DNA from: Acidaminococcaceae bacterium
Lineage (GTDB): Bacteria; Bacillota; Negativicutes; Acidaminococcales; Acidaminococcaceae
NCBI GenBank assembly: GCA_017405945.1
Contig: JAFQZL010000044.1
Location: 1-64,000, forward strand
Direction of reading: 5' to 3'
Length of the DNA stretch: 64,000 nucleotides
Shown here: positions 1 through 7,917 of the stretch, piece after piece
How positions within the stretch are numbered: the stretch's first letter is position 1
Layout of the letters: each line of letters begins with the position of its first letter
Translations under genes and position numbers: made by a program
Notes under the pieces: generated by a model
The model's database searches: none
Told to the model about the DNA's origin: nothing
What the model saw: only the letters and a program-made list of their open reading frames with translations

Positions 1-59
1 ATCGAACTGTGGACACAGGGATTTTCAGTCCCTTGCTCTACCAACTGAGCTACCGAGGC
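1..59 (-). tRNA. tRNA-Phe (GAA), partial at window edge
   Basis: Read on the minus strand, the sequence begins with a 7-nt acceptor strand GCCTCGG, a D-arm with GCTC/GAGC, and an anticodon arm AGGGA-CTGAAAA-TCCCT whose anticodon is GAA (Phe). The T-arm starts, but the 3' acceptor strand lies outside the window. It is the last gene of a four-tRNA operon transcribed leftward. Confidence 0.93.
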
Positions 60-63
60 ATAC

Positions 64-140
64 TGGCGACCCGGACGAGACTCGAACTCGTGACCTCCGC
101 CGTGACAGGGCGGCATTCTAACCAACTGAACCACCGGGCC
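64..140 (-). tRNA. tRNA-Asp (GTC)
   Basis: Minus-strand cloverleaf of 77 nt. Acceptor GGCCCGG pairs with CCGGGTC (one G-U pair), the discriminator is G and CCA is encoded. The anticodon loop CTGTCAC gives GTC (Asp) and the T-loop TTCGAGT is canonical. Spaced 4 nt from tRNA-Phe and 13 nt from tRNA-Val. Confidence 0.97.
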
Positions 141-153
141 GGACATAAAAAAA

Positions 154-229
154 TGGTGGGCGCTAACGGGATCGAACCGCTGACATTCTGCTTGTAAGGC
201 AGACGCTCTCCCAGCTGAGCTAAGCGCCC
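154..229 (-). tRNA. tRNA-Val (TAC)
   Basis: Minus-strand 76-nt cloverleaf. Acceptor GGGCGCT pairs with AGCGCCC, discriminator A, encoded CCA. The anticodon loop CTTACAA gives TAC (Val); the T-loop is TTCGATC. Third from last in the operon, 3 nt downstream of tRNA-Lys. Confidence 0.97.
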
Positions 230-232
230 ACA

Positions 233-308
233 TGGTGATCGACCGGGGGCTCGAACCCCGGACCCACTGATTAAGAGTCAGTTGCTCTGCCAGCTGAGCT
301 AGTCGACC
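233..308 (-). tRNA. tRNA-Lys (CTT)
   Basis: Minus-strand 76-nt cloverleaf with acceptor GGTCGAC/GTCGATC (one G-U), discriminator A and encoded CCA. The anticodon loop CTCTTAA gives CTT (Lys). It is the first gene of the tRNA operon, about 20 nt downstream of a consensus promoter. Confidence 0.97.
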
Positions 309-328
309 ACTTGACGTGTTACTTGAGT

Positions 329-357
329 ATTATAGAACAACAGGAAAAGATTGTCAA
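329..357 (-). promoter_or_regulatory. Consensus sigma-70/SigA promoter of the tRNA operon
   Basis: On the minus strand TTGACA (352-357) and TATAAT (329-334) are separated by exactly 17 nt, a perfect match to the vegetative consensus. It fires leftward about 20 nt before tRNA-Lys, as expected for a highly expressed stable-RNA operon. Confidence 0.9.
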
Positions 358-377
358 GAAAAAGTTGAAAAACTGTT

Positions 378-803
378 TTAATCCGCTATTTCCAGTTTTT
401 CCAGATTTCTGTACATGAAGTCAAGGCGGTCAAACCCGAAATCCAGATAGTGCTGGATGCTGTCCGTGGTCGTATTTTCCGGCCAGAAGATAATGATCAG
501 GTTCTTTCCTTCCACATTATAATTATAGCTGTCCGGCGTGTGGCGCCGGTTCATCAGTCCGTTAAACTGCTGCAGTACCGCCACGCATTTACGGGGATGA
601 TACTTGCTTAAATCGGCCCCCACGACCTTAACCATCATAAAGCGCCCCGGAGGCACAGCAATGACGCCCAGATAATCAATGCCCGCTACCTCGGAATGAT
701 GCTTCACAATATACACATCGTTGCCTGTCGCAGAATCAACCATCACTTCATAAGGAACATTTTTACCTTCCAACCAGGTCCCAACGTCTTTAATTGTTAT
801 CAT
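378..803 (-). CDS. Hypothetical protein (141 aa)
   Basis: I do not recognise this protein. It is 141 aa, soluble, with no signal peptide or membrane segment. The composition suggests alternating beta strands and helices: a hydrophobic strand near residues 46-60, another (LIIIFWP) near 101-107, and a charged C-terminal helix. The ATG at 803 is preceded by a GGGAGG-like ribosome site about 10 nt upstream. The layout is vaguely like small YbjN or secretion-chaperone-type folds, but that is only an impression. It sits alone between the tRNA operon, which reads the same way, and the divergent ilvD promoter region. Confidence 0.75.
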   Translation of the reverse strand: MITIKDVGTWLEGKNVPYEVMVDSATGNDVYIVKHHSEVAGIDYLGVIAVPPGRFMMVKVVGADLSKYHPRKCVAVLQQFNGLMNRRHTPDSYNYNVEGKNLIIIFWPENTTTDSIQHYLDFGFDRLDFMYRNLEKLEIAD

Positions 804-1038
804 CAGCTTTCATCCTCCCGAATATAAGACAGTAAACTATTTATTATTTATACATATTATATTATATTCTTTTAGCTCTAACAAGCATCTTTTAATCCCA
901 CTCAAACTTTTTTGGAAACCGCCTTGGGTTCCACACGGACCAAAAAAAAGAACTTCCCGCAACCCGAAAAAGCTGTAACTCTTTTAACATTTTACGTTCC
1001 CAAAAGCCGGGAAACTTATTTCATCATCCGTTCATACA

Positions 1039-1067
1039 TTGACAATCCTTCTCTATAAGCATAAAAT
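1039..1067 (+). promoter_or_regulatory. Putative promoter of ilvD
   Basis: TTGACA (1039-1044), a 17-nt spacer and TAAAAT (1062-1067) lie 75 nt upstream of the ilvD start. The rest of the 804-1141 gap is AT-rich, and I see no T-box or clear attenuator hairpin in it. Confidence 0.72.
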
Positions 1068-1141
1068 AAATTGATACCGTCGTTTAAGAGGACGGAGAGT
1101 TTTATTACATTATTATTTCATATACGGAAAGAGGTTTTCAT

Positions 1142-2818
1142 ATGCGAAGCGATTTAGTTAAAAAGGGCTCTACCCGTGCAGCCCACCGTTCCTGTTTCTA
1201 TGCTTTGGGTTTTTCTGAGGAAGATTTACGCAAACCCTTAATTGCGGTCGTCAATGCCCAGAGTGAAATCATCCCGGGCCACGCGCATCTGGACGACCAG
1301 GCGAAAATGGTAAAATACGGCGTGCTGGCCGCAGGTGGTGTTCCGATTGAAGTCCCCGCCATCGGTGTGTGCGACGGCATCGCCATGGGCCACGTAGGCA
1401 TGAAATACCCCCTGGTCAGCCGCGAACTAATCGCCGACAGCATTGAAGCCGTAGTCAACGGCCATGCGTTTGATGGCATGGTACTGATCCCCAACTGCGA
1501 CAAGATTGTTCCCGGCATGCTGATGGCAGCACTGCGTTTGAACATCCCTTCCGTAGTATGCAGCGGCGGTCCCATGCTTCCCGGACGCCTGAACGGGAAA
1601 GATATCAGTATTTCCACTGCGTTTGAAGCAGCCGGCCGTTTCGAAGCCGGCAAAATCAATAAAGAAGAACTGACCTGCGTGGAAAAGGCCGCCTGCCCCG
1701 GCTGCGGCAGCTGCGCCGGCCTGTTTACCGCCAACACCATGAACTGCCTCTCGGAAGTACTGGGTCTGGCTATGCCTGGCAACGGAACGATTCCCGCCGC
1801 TTATCAGGGGGACCGCGCCCGTCTGGCCAAAAAATGCGGTGAAGCCGTTGTCCGCATGGTCAAAGAACAGGTGCTCCCGAGAGATATCGTAACCATGAAT
1901 TCTTTCAAAAATGCCATTACCGTAGACATGGCTATCGGCGGCAGCTCCAACACGGCGCTGCACCTCCCCGCCATTGCCCATGAAGCCGGCATCAAGCTGC
2001 CCCTGGAACTGTTCGATAAAATTTCCAAGAAGACCCCCTACCTGACTTTCCTGAGCCCCGGCGGCCCCCATCATATGACGGACCTGAACGAAGCCGGCGG
2101 CATCAGCGCGGTTATGCATGAACTGGCAAAGAAAGGGCTCATCATCAAATCCTGCAAGACCGTTACCGGTAAGACCATCGGCGCTCTGATCAAAGACGCG
2201 GAAGTCCGCCGTCCTGACGTAATCCACAGCTGCGAAAAACCCTACCGCACTACCGGCGGCATCGCTATCCTGAAAGGCAACCTGGCCCCTGACTGCTCCG
2301 TCGTTAAAGCCAGCGCCGTGGCGGAAGAAATGCTGGTACATTCCGGCCCGGCCCGGGTGTTCAATTCGGAAGAAGAGGCAATTAAAGCTATCTGCACCAA
2401 AAAAATCAATCCCGGTGATGTTATCGTTATCCGCTACGAAGGTCCGAAAGGCGGCCCCGGCTTCCGTGAAATGCTGAATCCCACTTCCGTACTGGCCGGA
2501 ATGGGCCTGGATAAGGAAGTCGCGTTACTTACCGACGGGCGTTTCTCCGGAGCGACCCGCGGCGCCTGCATCGGCCACATTTCGCCGGAAGCAGTGGAAG
2601 GCGGTCCTATCGCCCTGGTTGAAGAAGGCGATATTATTGAAATCGACATTCCGAAGCGGAAGCTTAACTTCAGAGTTTCCGAGAAAGAACTGGAAAAACG
2701 CCGGGCTAAATGGAAATGCCCGCCGCCGAAAGTGAAACACGGCTATCTGGCCCGTTATGCCGCGCTGGTATCTTCCGCCGCGGAAGGCGCCATCCTCCGC
2801 GCACCGGGCGAAGAATAA
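1142..2818 (+). CDS. ilvD: Dihydroxy-acid dehydratase
   Basis: Dehydrates 2,3-dihydroxy-3-methylbutanoate and 2,3-dihydroxy-3-methylpentanoate to the 2-oxoacids that precede valine and isoleucine (a branch also used for leucine and pantothenate). It is a cytosolic Fe-S enzyme. The 558-aa length is normal for the family. Visible motifs: [10 protein letters not shown] near residue 39, NCDK with Cys119, and the CPGCGSC block with Cys185/188/191, the expected cluster region. The C-terminal [11 protein letters not shown] and [11 protein letters not shown] signatures are intact. The ATG at 1142 follows GAAAGAGG. It stands alone: no ilvBN, ilvC or leu genes are next to it, so the pathway is split across the genome. 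A hairpin terminator follows. Confidence 0.97.
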   Translation: MRSDLVKKGSTRAAHRSCFYALGFSEEDLRKPLIAVVNAQSEIIPGHAHLDDQAKMVKYGVLAAGGVPIEVPAIGVCDGIAMGHVGMKYPLVSRELIADSIEAVVNGHAFDGMVLIPNCDKIVPGMLMAALRLNIPSVVCSGGPMLPGRLNGKDISISTAFEAAGRFEAGKINKEELTCVEKAACPGCGSCAGLFTANTMNCLSEVLGLAMPGNGTIPAAYQGDRARLAKKCGEAVVRMVKEQVLPRDIVTMNSFKNAITVDMAIGGSSNTALHLPAIAHEAGIKLPLELFDKISKKTPYLTFLSPGGPHHMTDLNEAGGISAVMHELAKKGLIIKSCKTVTGKTIGALIKDAEVRRPDVIHSCEKPYRTTGGIAILKGNLAPDCSVVKASAVAEEMLVHSGPARVFNSEEEAIKAICTKKINPGDVIVIRYEGPKGGPGFREMLNPTSVLAGMGLDKEVALLTDGRFSGATRGACIGHISPEAVEGGPIALVEEGDIIEIDIPKRKLNFRVSEKELEKRRAKWKCPPPKVKHGYLARYAALVSSAAEGAILRAPGEE

Positions 2819-2869
2819 CCAGGTGAAGAGTAAAGAACTTTTACAGCCGGATCACTTTTGCATTTGACA

Positions 2870-2914
2870 GGCTGTTCCGGAATCGGTTGTCGTCTGTATT
2901 CCGGACAGCCTTTT
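2870..2914 (+). terminator. Rho-independent terminator after ilvD
   Basis: GGCTGTTCCGGAAT (2870-2883) pairs with ATTCCGGACAGCC (about 2898-2910) with a one-base bulge, followed by TTTTC. It lies 52 nt beyond the ilvD stop. Confidence 0.8.
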
Positions 2915-3069
2915 CATTTCCCTGATTAACAGGCTGCAGCATGGACATGTATGCAGCGAAGCTGTCAGTTTAACGGCTTTTCTATTATATTTTATCAATC
3001 ATAACTTGTTTAAAACCTTAAATACCTATTAACTATTATTATTTTTTTCAGGCAGGAGAAATAGCATCC

Positions 3070-4383
3070 ATGTATCGCTTAACATCAAAATTAATTATCT
3101 ACAGCAACCTGGGAGACGACTGCATCCTGTACCGCCTCTCCGACATCTGCCGCCGGTTCCAGGAAAAATCCTCCACAAAAGAAGAACTGGTACGGGACAC
3201 ACTGCTGGAAATCCACCGGTTGCTGGACGTAGCCACGACCTACGGTTTCAACAAAAACCTCTGGCATAATTATCTGGCCTTCCTTCTGGCCATGACTGAG
3301 ACGCCCTTTACGCTGGTCTCCGAAAAAGTGGGAGCCAATAAAGGCTCGGTGAACCAGTTCGCCAAAAACGACCTGGCCGTTTTCAAGGAACTGTTCGATT
3401 ACGACTTTTCCCCCATGGAAAAAGAACTGGGCCTGAACTGCTTCTCCATCATCCAGAATTTTACCGCGGTGGAAAAGAAAGAACAGATTTTCAATAAAAG
3501 CGTCAGTGAGAAAGTTCAGGAACTGAGCAGCGCCATTGAACAGGCAACGGATGCAAACGGCGTATACCGGGCAGTAACCGGCTTCTATAAAAAATACGGC
3601 GTGGGTAAATTCGGCCTTAACAAAGCCTTCCGCATTTCCAACGACCCGTCTGCCGAACTGCTGGAACCCATTTCCCACACCAGCGATGCCAGACTGGAAG
3701 ACCTGATCGGTTACGAGATGCAGAAGAAAGCGCTGATCCAGAACACGGAAGCTTTTATCCAGGGGAAAGACGCCAATAATGTGTTGCTGTACGGTGACGC
3801 CGGCACCGGCAAATCCATGAGCATCAAGGCCATCCTGAACCGGTATTACGGGGACGGCCTGCGCATGATTGAAATCTACAAGCACCAGTTCAAGGAACTG
3901 CCCCGGGTCGTTGCCCAGATCAAAAACCGTAACTACCGGTTCATCCTGTACATGGACGATCTTTCCTTTGAAGAAACCGAGCTGGAATATAAATATCTGA
4001 AGGCAATCATCGAAGGCGGCCTGGAACCGAAACCGGAAAATGTTTTAATCTATGCCACGTCCAACCGCCGGCACCTGATCCGGGAAACCTGGAGCGACAG
4101 ATACGATGCCAGCCAGGACGACATGCACCGGAATGACACGGAGCAGGAGAAGCTGTCCCTGGCCAACCGGTTCGGCATCTCCATCGGCTATTTCCGCCCG
4201 GACCGGGACGAATACATGAAGATTGTCACCGGCCTCTTAAAGCGCCGTCCGGAAATCCGCATCACACCGAAAGAAATCCGGGAAGAAGCACAGAAGTGGC
4301 AGATGAGCCACGGCTTTTTGTCCGGCCGCTCGGCGGAACAGTTTGTCAATTACCTGGCAGGCACCTGGAAAAAGAAACGATAA
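3070..4383 (+). CDS. DUF815-type AAA+ ATPase
   Basis: Cytosolic P-loop ATPase of 437 aa. The C-terminal half (from about residue 215) carries Walker A GDAGTGKS near 242-249, Walker B FILYMDD near 291-297, a sensor-like [10 protein letters not shown] segment, and an arginine-rich stretch around [10 protein letters not shown], all in the order seen in the DUF815 family of AAA+ proteins. The N-terminal 200 residues are helical and have no motif I can name. The biochemical role of the family is not established; it is commonly annotated simply as ATP-binding protein. The ATG at 3070 follows AGGAGA. A small membrane protein gene starts 65 nt downstream and may be co-transcribed. Confidence 0.9.
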   Translation: MYRLTSKLIIYSNLGDDCILYRLSDICRRFQEKSSTKEELVRDTLLEIHRLLDVATTYGFNKNLWHNYLAFLLAMTETPFTLVSEKVGANKGSVNQFAKNDLAVFKELFDYDFSPMEKELGLNCFSIIQNFTAVEKKEQIFNKSVSEKVQELSSAIEQATDANGVYRAVTGFYKKYGVGKFGLNKAFRISNDPSAELLEPISHTSDARLEDLIGYEMQKKALIQNTEAFIQGKDANNVLLYGDAGTGKSMSIKAILNRYYGDGLRMIEIYKHQFKELPRVVAQIKNRNYRFILYMDDLSFEETELEYKYLKAIIEGGLEPKPENVLIYATSNRRHLIRETWSDRYDASQDDMHRNDTEQEKLSLANRFGISIGYFRPDRDEYMKIVTGLLKRRPEIRITPKEIREEAQKWQMSHGFLSGRSAEQFVNYLAGTWKKKR

Positions 4384-4448
4384 AGAACCGCAAATACGCC
4401 TTACAACAAACACTTTCAACAGCGGTTCCTTAAGAAAGGTCATATAAA

Positions 4449-4640
4449 ATGGATATTTTACTGCAGCCGCCTTACCGTTATATTGTGAGTTTCATCCTCT
4501 TTTTTGTACTGTTCTGGCTGTGCCAGCGCTTTGGGGCAACGATGCGGAAGGCAGCAGTCTATATTGCAGCCCTGACATTTCTCGCCGTGCTTGCTTATAC
4601 GGCAATCGCCCTCGTTTTCATGCTGATCAGGCAACCGTAA
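4449..4640 (+). CDS. Small two-helix membrane protein (63 aa)
   Basis: Unrecognised small protein with two hydrophobic segments, residues about 12-26 and 35-59, joined by a short basic loop (RFGATMRK). This predicts a helical-hairpin inner-membrane protein. A GAAAGG ribosome site lies just upstream of the ATG. It follows the DUF815 ATPase in the same direction, so the pair may form an operon; no function can be assigned. Confidence 0.68.
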   Translation: MDILLQPPYRYIVSFILFFVLFWLCQRFGATMRKAAVYIAALTFLAVLAYTAIALVFMLIRQP

Positions 4641-4780
4641 AAAGATAACCGGACATGCTGTTGAAATATTGCCCGGCGGAAAATCCCGCAGGCAAACAAA
4701 TGCTGAAACACAATATATGCTCCGGCTTACCGCAACGTGATACAACATTTTCCGATTAACAGGAATTACGCTTAATAAGA

Positions 4781-4824
4781 GAAGTCTTTCACGGATTTTT
4801 ATCCTGTAAAAGACTTCTTTTTTT
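4781..4824 (+). terminator. Rho-independent terminator
   Basis: GAAGTCTTT (4781-4789) and AAAGACTTC (4809-4817) form a perfect 9-bp stem with an 18-19 nt loop, followed by a run of seven T. It closes the ATPase/membrane protein unit and isolates the next operon. Confidence 0.88.
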
Positions 4825-4825
4825 C

Positions 4826-4898
4826 TTCCGTAACTTACCCTTTGTTTTCCGCAACTTAGCCTTTTTTTTAACATTTCCCGCAAAAATGTGAATATAAT
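4826..4898 (+). promoter_or_regulatory. Tandem LytTR-type operator and -10 box of the CoA-transferase operon
   Basis: Two direct repeats of TTCCGYAACTTASCCTTT start at 4826 and 4847 (period 21 bp). On the reverse strand each contains TAAGTTRCG, matching 8 of 9 positions of the LytTR-family consensus [TA][AC][CA]GTTN[AG][TG], and a 12-13 bp gap between 9-mers is typical for those regulators. A TATAAT box follows at 4893-4898 with no recognisable -35 (the hexamer at 4870 is AACATT). This is the arrangement expected of an activator-dependent promoter. The likely activator is the LytTR protein encoded at 9624-10388. Confidence 0.68.
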
Positions 4899-4973
4899 GT
4901 AAAAAATAGCAGGAAAGGAGGATAGTTTCTAAAGTAGTATTTTGTATCGCTTAGAGAGGAGTGTTAAATTATC

Positions 4974-5681
4974 ATGGAAGTAAAAGATATAATGAATTCC
5001 CCTATGTTGTGGGTAATGTCCAGCTTCATGATCATCAACATCTTTTTAATGGCGTTGATGTTCTTCCGTCTGTGCTTAAAGAACGCCGATAAAATGGGCA
5101 TTCCCAGAGAAGAATGCATGACCGGTTTCCGCTCCGCGGTATTTACCTCTATCGGACCTGCGTTCGCACCTGTAATCGTATTGATCGCCCTGATGGCAGT
5201 ATTAGGCGGACCTACCGCCTGGATGCGTATGAACGATATCGGCGCAGCCCGTACCGAGCTGGCCATGTCCGCCATCGCAACCGGTATGGCAGGTTCTTCC
5301 CTGGAAGCCGGCAAACTGACCATGTTAGGCTTCGTCTTCGCCCTGTGGGGCATGGCCCTGAACAACTCCGGCTGGATTGTGATCGGCGGCTACGGCGCCC
5401 CGTCCCTGAACAAGGCTGTTGAGTACCTGAGGGATAACTTCAACGCCGCCTGGGTAAAACTGTTCATGGCTGCGGCTGCCCTCGGTCTGTTCTCCACCCT
5501 GTTAGGCAACGCCATCATCAAAAAAGGCGTGGTAAATCAGAAAAACCTGTTCGCGGCTATCGTATCCTTCATCGCGATGCTGATTATCGGCCGAATTTTC
5601 AAAGGCAACAAAAAAATCCAGGAATTCTCCCTGGGTCTGGCCATGCTGGTTGGCATGTTCTGTGCCGCCATGTTTATGTAA
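4974..5681 (+). CDS. DUF5058-family integral membrane protein
   Basis: A 235-aa very hydrophobic protein with about five or six membrane segments (for example residues 13-35, 55-80, 118-140, 158-180, 192-205, 215-235). Its sequence resembles DUF5058 proteins, known only as uncharacterised membrane proteins. Strong AGGAG ribosome site before the ATG at 4974. It is the first gene of a three-gene operon with another membrane protein 16 nt downstream and a CoA-transferase. My inference is that the two membrane proteins form a transporter for a carboxylic acid that the CoA-transferase then activates; the substrate is unknown. Confidence 0.82.
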   Translation: MEVKDIMNSPMLWVMSSFMIINIFLMALMFFRLCLKNADKMGIPREECMTGFRSAVFTSIGPAFAPVIVLIALMAVLGGPTAWMRMNDIGAARTELAMSAIATGMAGSSLEAGKLTMLGFVFALWGMALNNSGWIVIGGYGAPSLNKAVEYLRDNFNAAWVKLFMAAAALGLFSTLLGNAIIKKGVVNQKNLFAAIVSFIAMLIIGRIFKGNKKIQEFSLGLAMLVGMFCAAMFM

Positions 5682-5697
5682 TCGGAGGTGAATCGAT

Positions 5698-6372
5698 ATG
5701 AATAAAGATCAGGAAATTATTCAGGGTTTCAGATCCAGTGCCAAGACAATGGGTCTTCTCTTTGTAACCATCGCGTTAATTTGTAACTTTATTCCGGCAG
5801 TCTATGTTTCCACGATCACCGGCCAGTTCCCGTCCGTAAGCCAGCTTCTCCAGCTGTGGCTGGCAGCAGCTGCTGCATTCGGTGTTGGCTATATCGTACA
5901 GCCTGTATCCTTCTTCCCCATCGTAAACATGGCCGGTACTTTCATGTGCTGGATCTGCGGCAACGTAGGTGAAGTTCGTGCCCCGGCCGCCAACATGGCG
6001 CAGAAAGTTACCAACTGCGAACAGGGCACCCCGAAAGCGGAAATCATGTCCTGTATCGGTATCTGCGCATCCGTATTCGTAACCGTTATCATGATCTCCT
6101 TCTTCGCACTGGTTGGCGCACAGGTTATGCCCCTGATGCCGAAGTTCGTCATGAAAATGTTCGGTTTCGTTCTCCCCTGCGTGCTGGGTGCTGTTTACGC
6201 CGACCTGGCCAGCAAAAACTTCGTACTGGGCGTTATCATTCTGCTTTCTTCCCTGGCAGGCATCATGATCGTTCCGAAACTGGGCATCCCCGGCGGCCTG
6301 ACCATGCTGATCAACATCATCATCGCTGTTCTGATCGCCCGTGCTTATTTCATGGCTACCAACAAAAAATAA
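5698..6372 (+). CDS. Integral membrane protein, partner of the DUF5058 protein
   Basis: A 224-aa protein with about six hydrophobic helices (residues about 17-40, 50-75, 80-95, 120-142, 150-170, 175-222). It begins 16 nt after the previous stop with its own GGAGGTG site. I do not recognise a named family. Cysteines cluster in one loop (WICGNVG, NCEQG, MSCIGIC), which is unusual for a transporter subunit. Gene order and spacing suggest a two-component permease with its neighbour, serving the downstream CoA-transferase. Confidence 0.8.
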   Translation: MNKDQEIIQGFRSSAKTMGLLFVTIALICNFIPAVYVSTITGQFPSVSQLLQLWLAAAAAFGVGYIVQPVSFFPIVNMAGTFMCWICGNVGEVRAPAANMAQKVTNCEQGTPKAEIMSCIGICASVFVTVIMISFFALVGAQVMPLMPKFVMKMFGFVLPCVLGAVYADLASKNFVLGVIILLSSLAGIMIVPKLGIPGGLTMLINIIIAVLIARAYFMATNKK

Positions 6373-6489
6373 TTGAAATACAAAATACTGTTAGAAATTA
6401 TCATTGCATAAGAAACACCTGTATTGATTAACAACGTTGTGCATCATGAATCCATTTAATTTATTCAATTCCAAGGAGGTAATGTATTA

Positions 6490-7665
6490 ATGGGTCCGTT
6501 AAAAGGTATTAAAGTTCTTGATCTGTCCCGCGTACTGGCTGGTCCGTACTGCACTATGATGATGGCTGACTTCGGCGCCGACGTAATCAAAATCGAGCCG
6601 CCGAAAGTAGGTGACGACTCCCGCGCTTTCACCCCGTTCCTGGGCACCGAATCCGCTTACTTCATGAGCCTGAACCGCAACAAACGCTCCATGTCCCTGG
6701 ACTTCAAAAATCCGAAACATTGCGAAATCTTCAAAGAAATGGTTAAACAGGCTGACGTAGTTGTAGAAAACTACCGCCCCGGCACCATGGAAAAATTCGG
6801 TCTGGGCTGGGATGTCCTGAAAGAAATCAACCCCCGCCTGATCTATGCAGCCTGCTCCGGCTTCGGCCGTACGGGCCCCTACACCAAAAAACCCGCTTAT
6901 GACGTAGTTGTACAGGCTATGGGCGGTATCATGAGCATCACCGGCGAAAAAGGCGGTCATCCGATGCGCGTCGGCGCTTCCGTTGGCGACGTATTTGCCG
7001 GCCTGTTCACCTGCCTGGGCGTTATGATGGCCCTGTATCATCGCGTATCCAGCGGCAAAGGCCAGCTGGTTGACGTTGCTATGCTGGACTGCCAGGTAGC
7101 CATTCTGGAAAATGCTGTTGCCCGTTATGTATGCACCGGCGTAGCTCCCGGCCCGATTGGCAACCGTCATCCTTCCATCACCCCGTTCGCGGACTTCACC
7201 TCCAAAGACGGTTCCATCATCGTAGGCAGCGGCAACGACCGTCTGTGGAAGAAGCTCTGCGACGTTATGGGCAAACCGGAATGGGTCAACGATCCGCGTT
7301 TCGATTCCAACCCGCACCGTACGGAAAATGTTGAAGAACTGACCGTTCTGATGAACGAAGTTCTGAAGACCCGTACCACCAAAGAATGGATTGCTGAACT
7401 GGAAGCAGCAGGCGTTCCCTGCGCTCCGATCAACAATGTTGCCCAGGTTATGGAAGATCCTTCCATCATCGCCCGCAACATGATCGTAGAAGTTGAGCAT
7501 CCGGTAGCCGGCAAACTGAAAGTGCCCGGAATCCCGATCAAACTGTCCGAAACCCCGGGCGAAGTTCTGACCCCGGCTCCGCTGCTGGCCGCAGACACCA
7601 ACGAAATCATGAAAGAATTCTTCGGCTGGGACGAAGCTACCACCAAAGCCAAATTAGGCGAATAA
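6490..7665 (+). CDS. Class III (CaiB/BaiF, formyl-CoA-transferase-type) CoA-transferase
   Basis: Moves CoA between an acyl-CoA donor and a carboxylate. The 391-aa length is standard for family III. Seen: the N-terminal GIKVLDLSRVLAGP, the FGADVIKIEPP segment, SLNRNKRSMSLD, and VVENYRPGTMEKFGLG, followed by RLIYAACSGFGRTGPY. The active-site aspartate conserved in the family should be in the DVAMLDCQ region near residue 199. An AAGGAGG site precedes the ATG. The downstream operator, kinase and regulator suggest induction by an extracellular acid. No decarboxylase or dehydratase for the product is nearby, so the substrate cannot be told; oxalate, carnitine-like and dicarboxylic acids are all possible. 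Two terminator-like hairpins follow. Confidence 0.93.
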   Translation: MGPLKGIKVLDLSRVLAGPYCTMMMADFGADVIKIEPPKVGDDSRAFTPFLGTESAYFMSLNRNKRSMSLDFKNPKHCEIFKEMVKQADVVVENYRPGTMEKFGLGWDVLKEINPRLIYAACSGFGRTGPYTKKPAYDVVVQAMGGIMSITGEKGGHPMRVGASVGDVFAGLFTCLGVMMALYHRVSSGKGQLVDVAMLDCQVAILENAVARYVCTGVAPGPIGNRHPSITPFADFTSKDGSIIVGSGNDRLWKKLCDVMGKPEWVNDPRFDSNPHRTENVEELTVLMNEVLKTRTTKEWIAELEAAGVPCAPINNVAQVMEDPSIIARNMIVEVEHPVAGKLKVPGIPIKLSETPGEVLTPAPLLAADTNEIMKEFFGWDEATTKAKLGE

Positions 7666-7686
7666 TTCATTACAGTTTAATATCAA

Positions 7687-7738
7687 AGGCTGTTTCATGA
7701 CGGATTCAACCTACCTTCCTTCCCGTCATAAACAGCCC
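7687..7738 (+). terminator. Hairpin after the CoA-transferase gene
   Basis: GGCTGTTTCATGACGG and CCGTCATAAACAGCC form a long near-perfect stem starting about 24 nt after the stop codon. There is no T-run directly behind it, so it may be an mRNA 3'-end stabiliser that works with the second hairpin just downstream. Confidence 0.55.
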
Positions 7739-7753
7739 AGATAAAACCAATTC

Positions 7754-7806
7754 TCCTTCCTTTGCGGGTGTGATGTGAGACGCATCTGCAGAGGAAGGAT
7801 TTTTTA
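7754..7806 (+). terminator. Rho-independent terminator before the sensor kinase gene
   Basis: TCCTTCCTTTGC (7754-7765) pairs with GCAGAGGAAGGA (7788-7799) through one G-U pair, with an inner GATG/CATC stem, followed by seven T. It separates the transport/CoA-transferase operon from its putative regulators. Confidence 0.87.
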
Positions 7807-7917
7807 TTTCTTGTCAGCATTTTTATTTCACGTTATAATGAAAGAAAACCGCTCCGACACGGTTTCCGGGAAACTTTCCAGCCGTTTTGCGCCTGCGGTA
7901 AAGGAGTTGTATATTTC

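Noticed and set aside
804-1141. T-box or amino acid attenuator in front of ilvD
   Set aside because: I could not find the T-box sequence or a terminator hairpin in the leader; only a promoter is supported.
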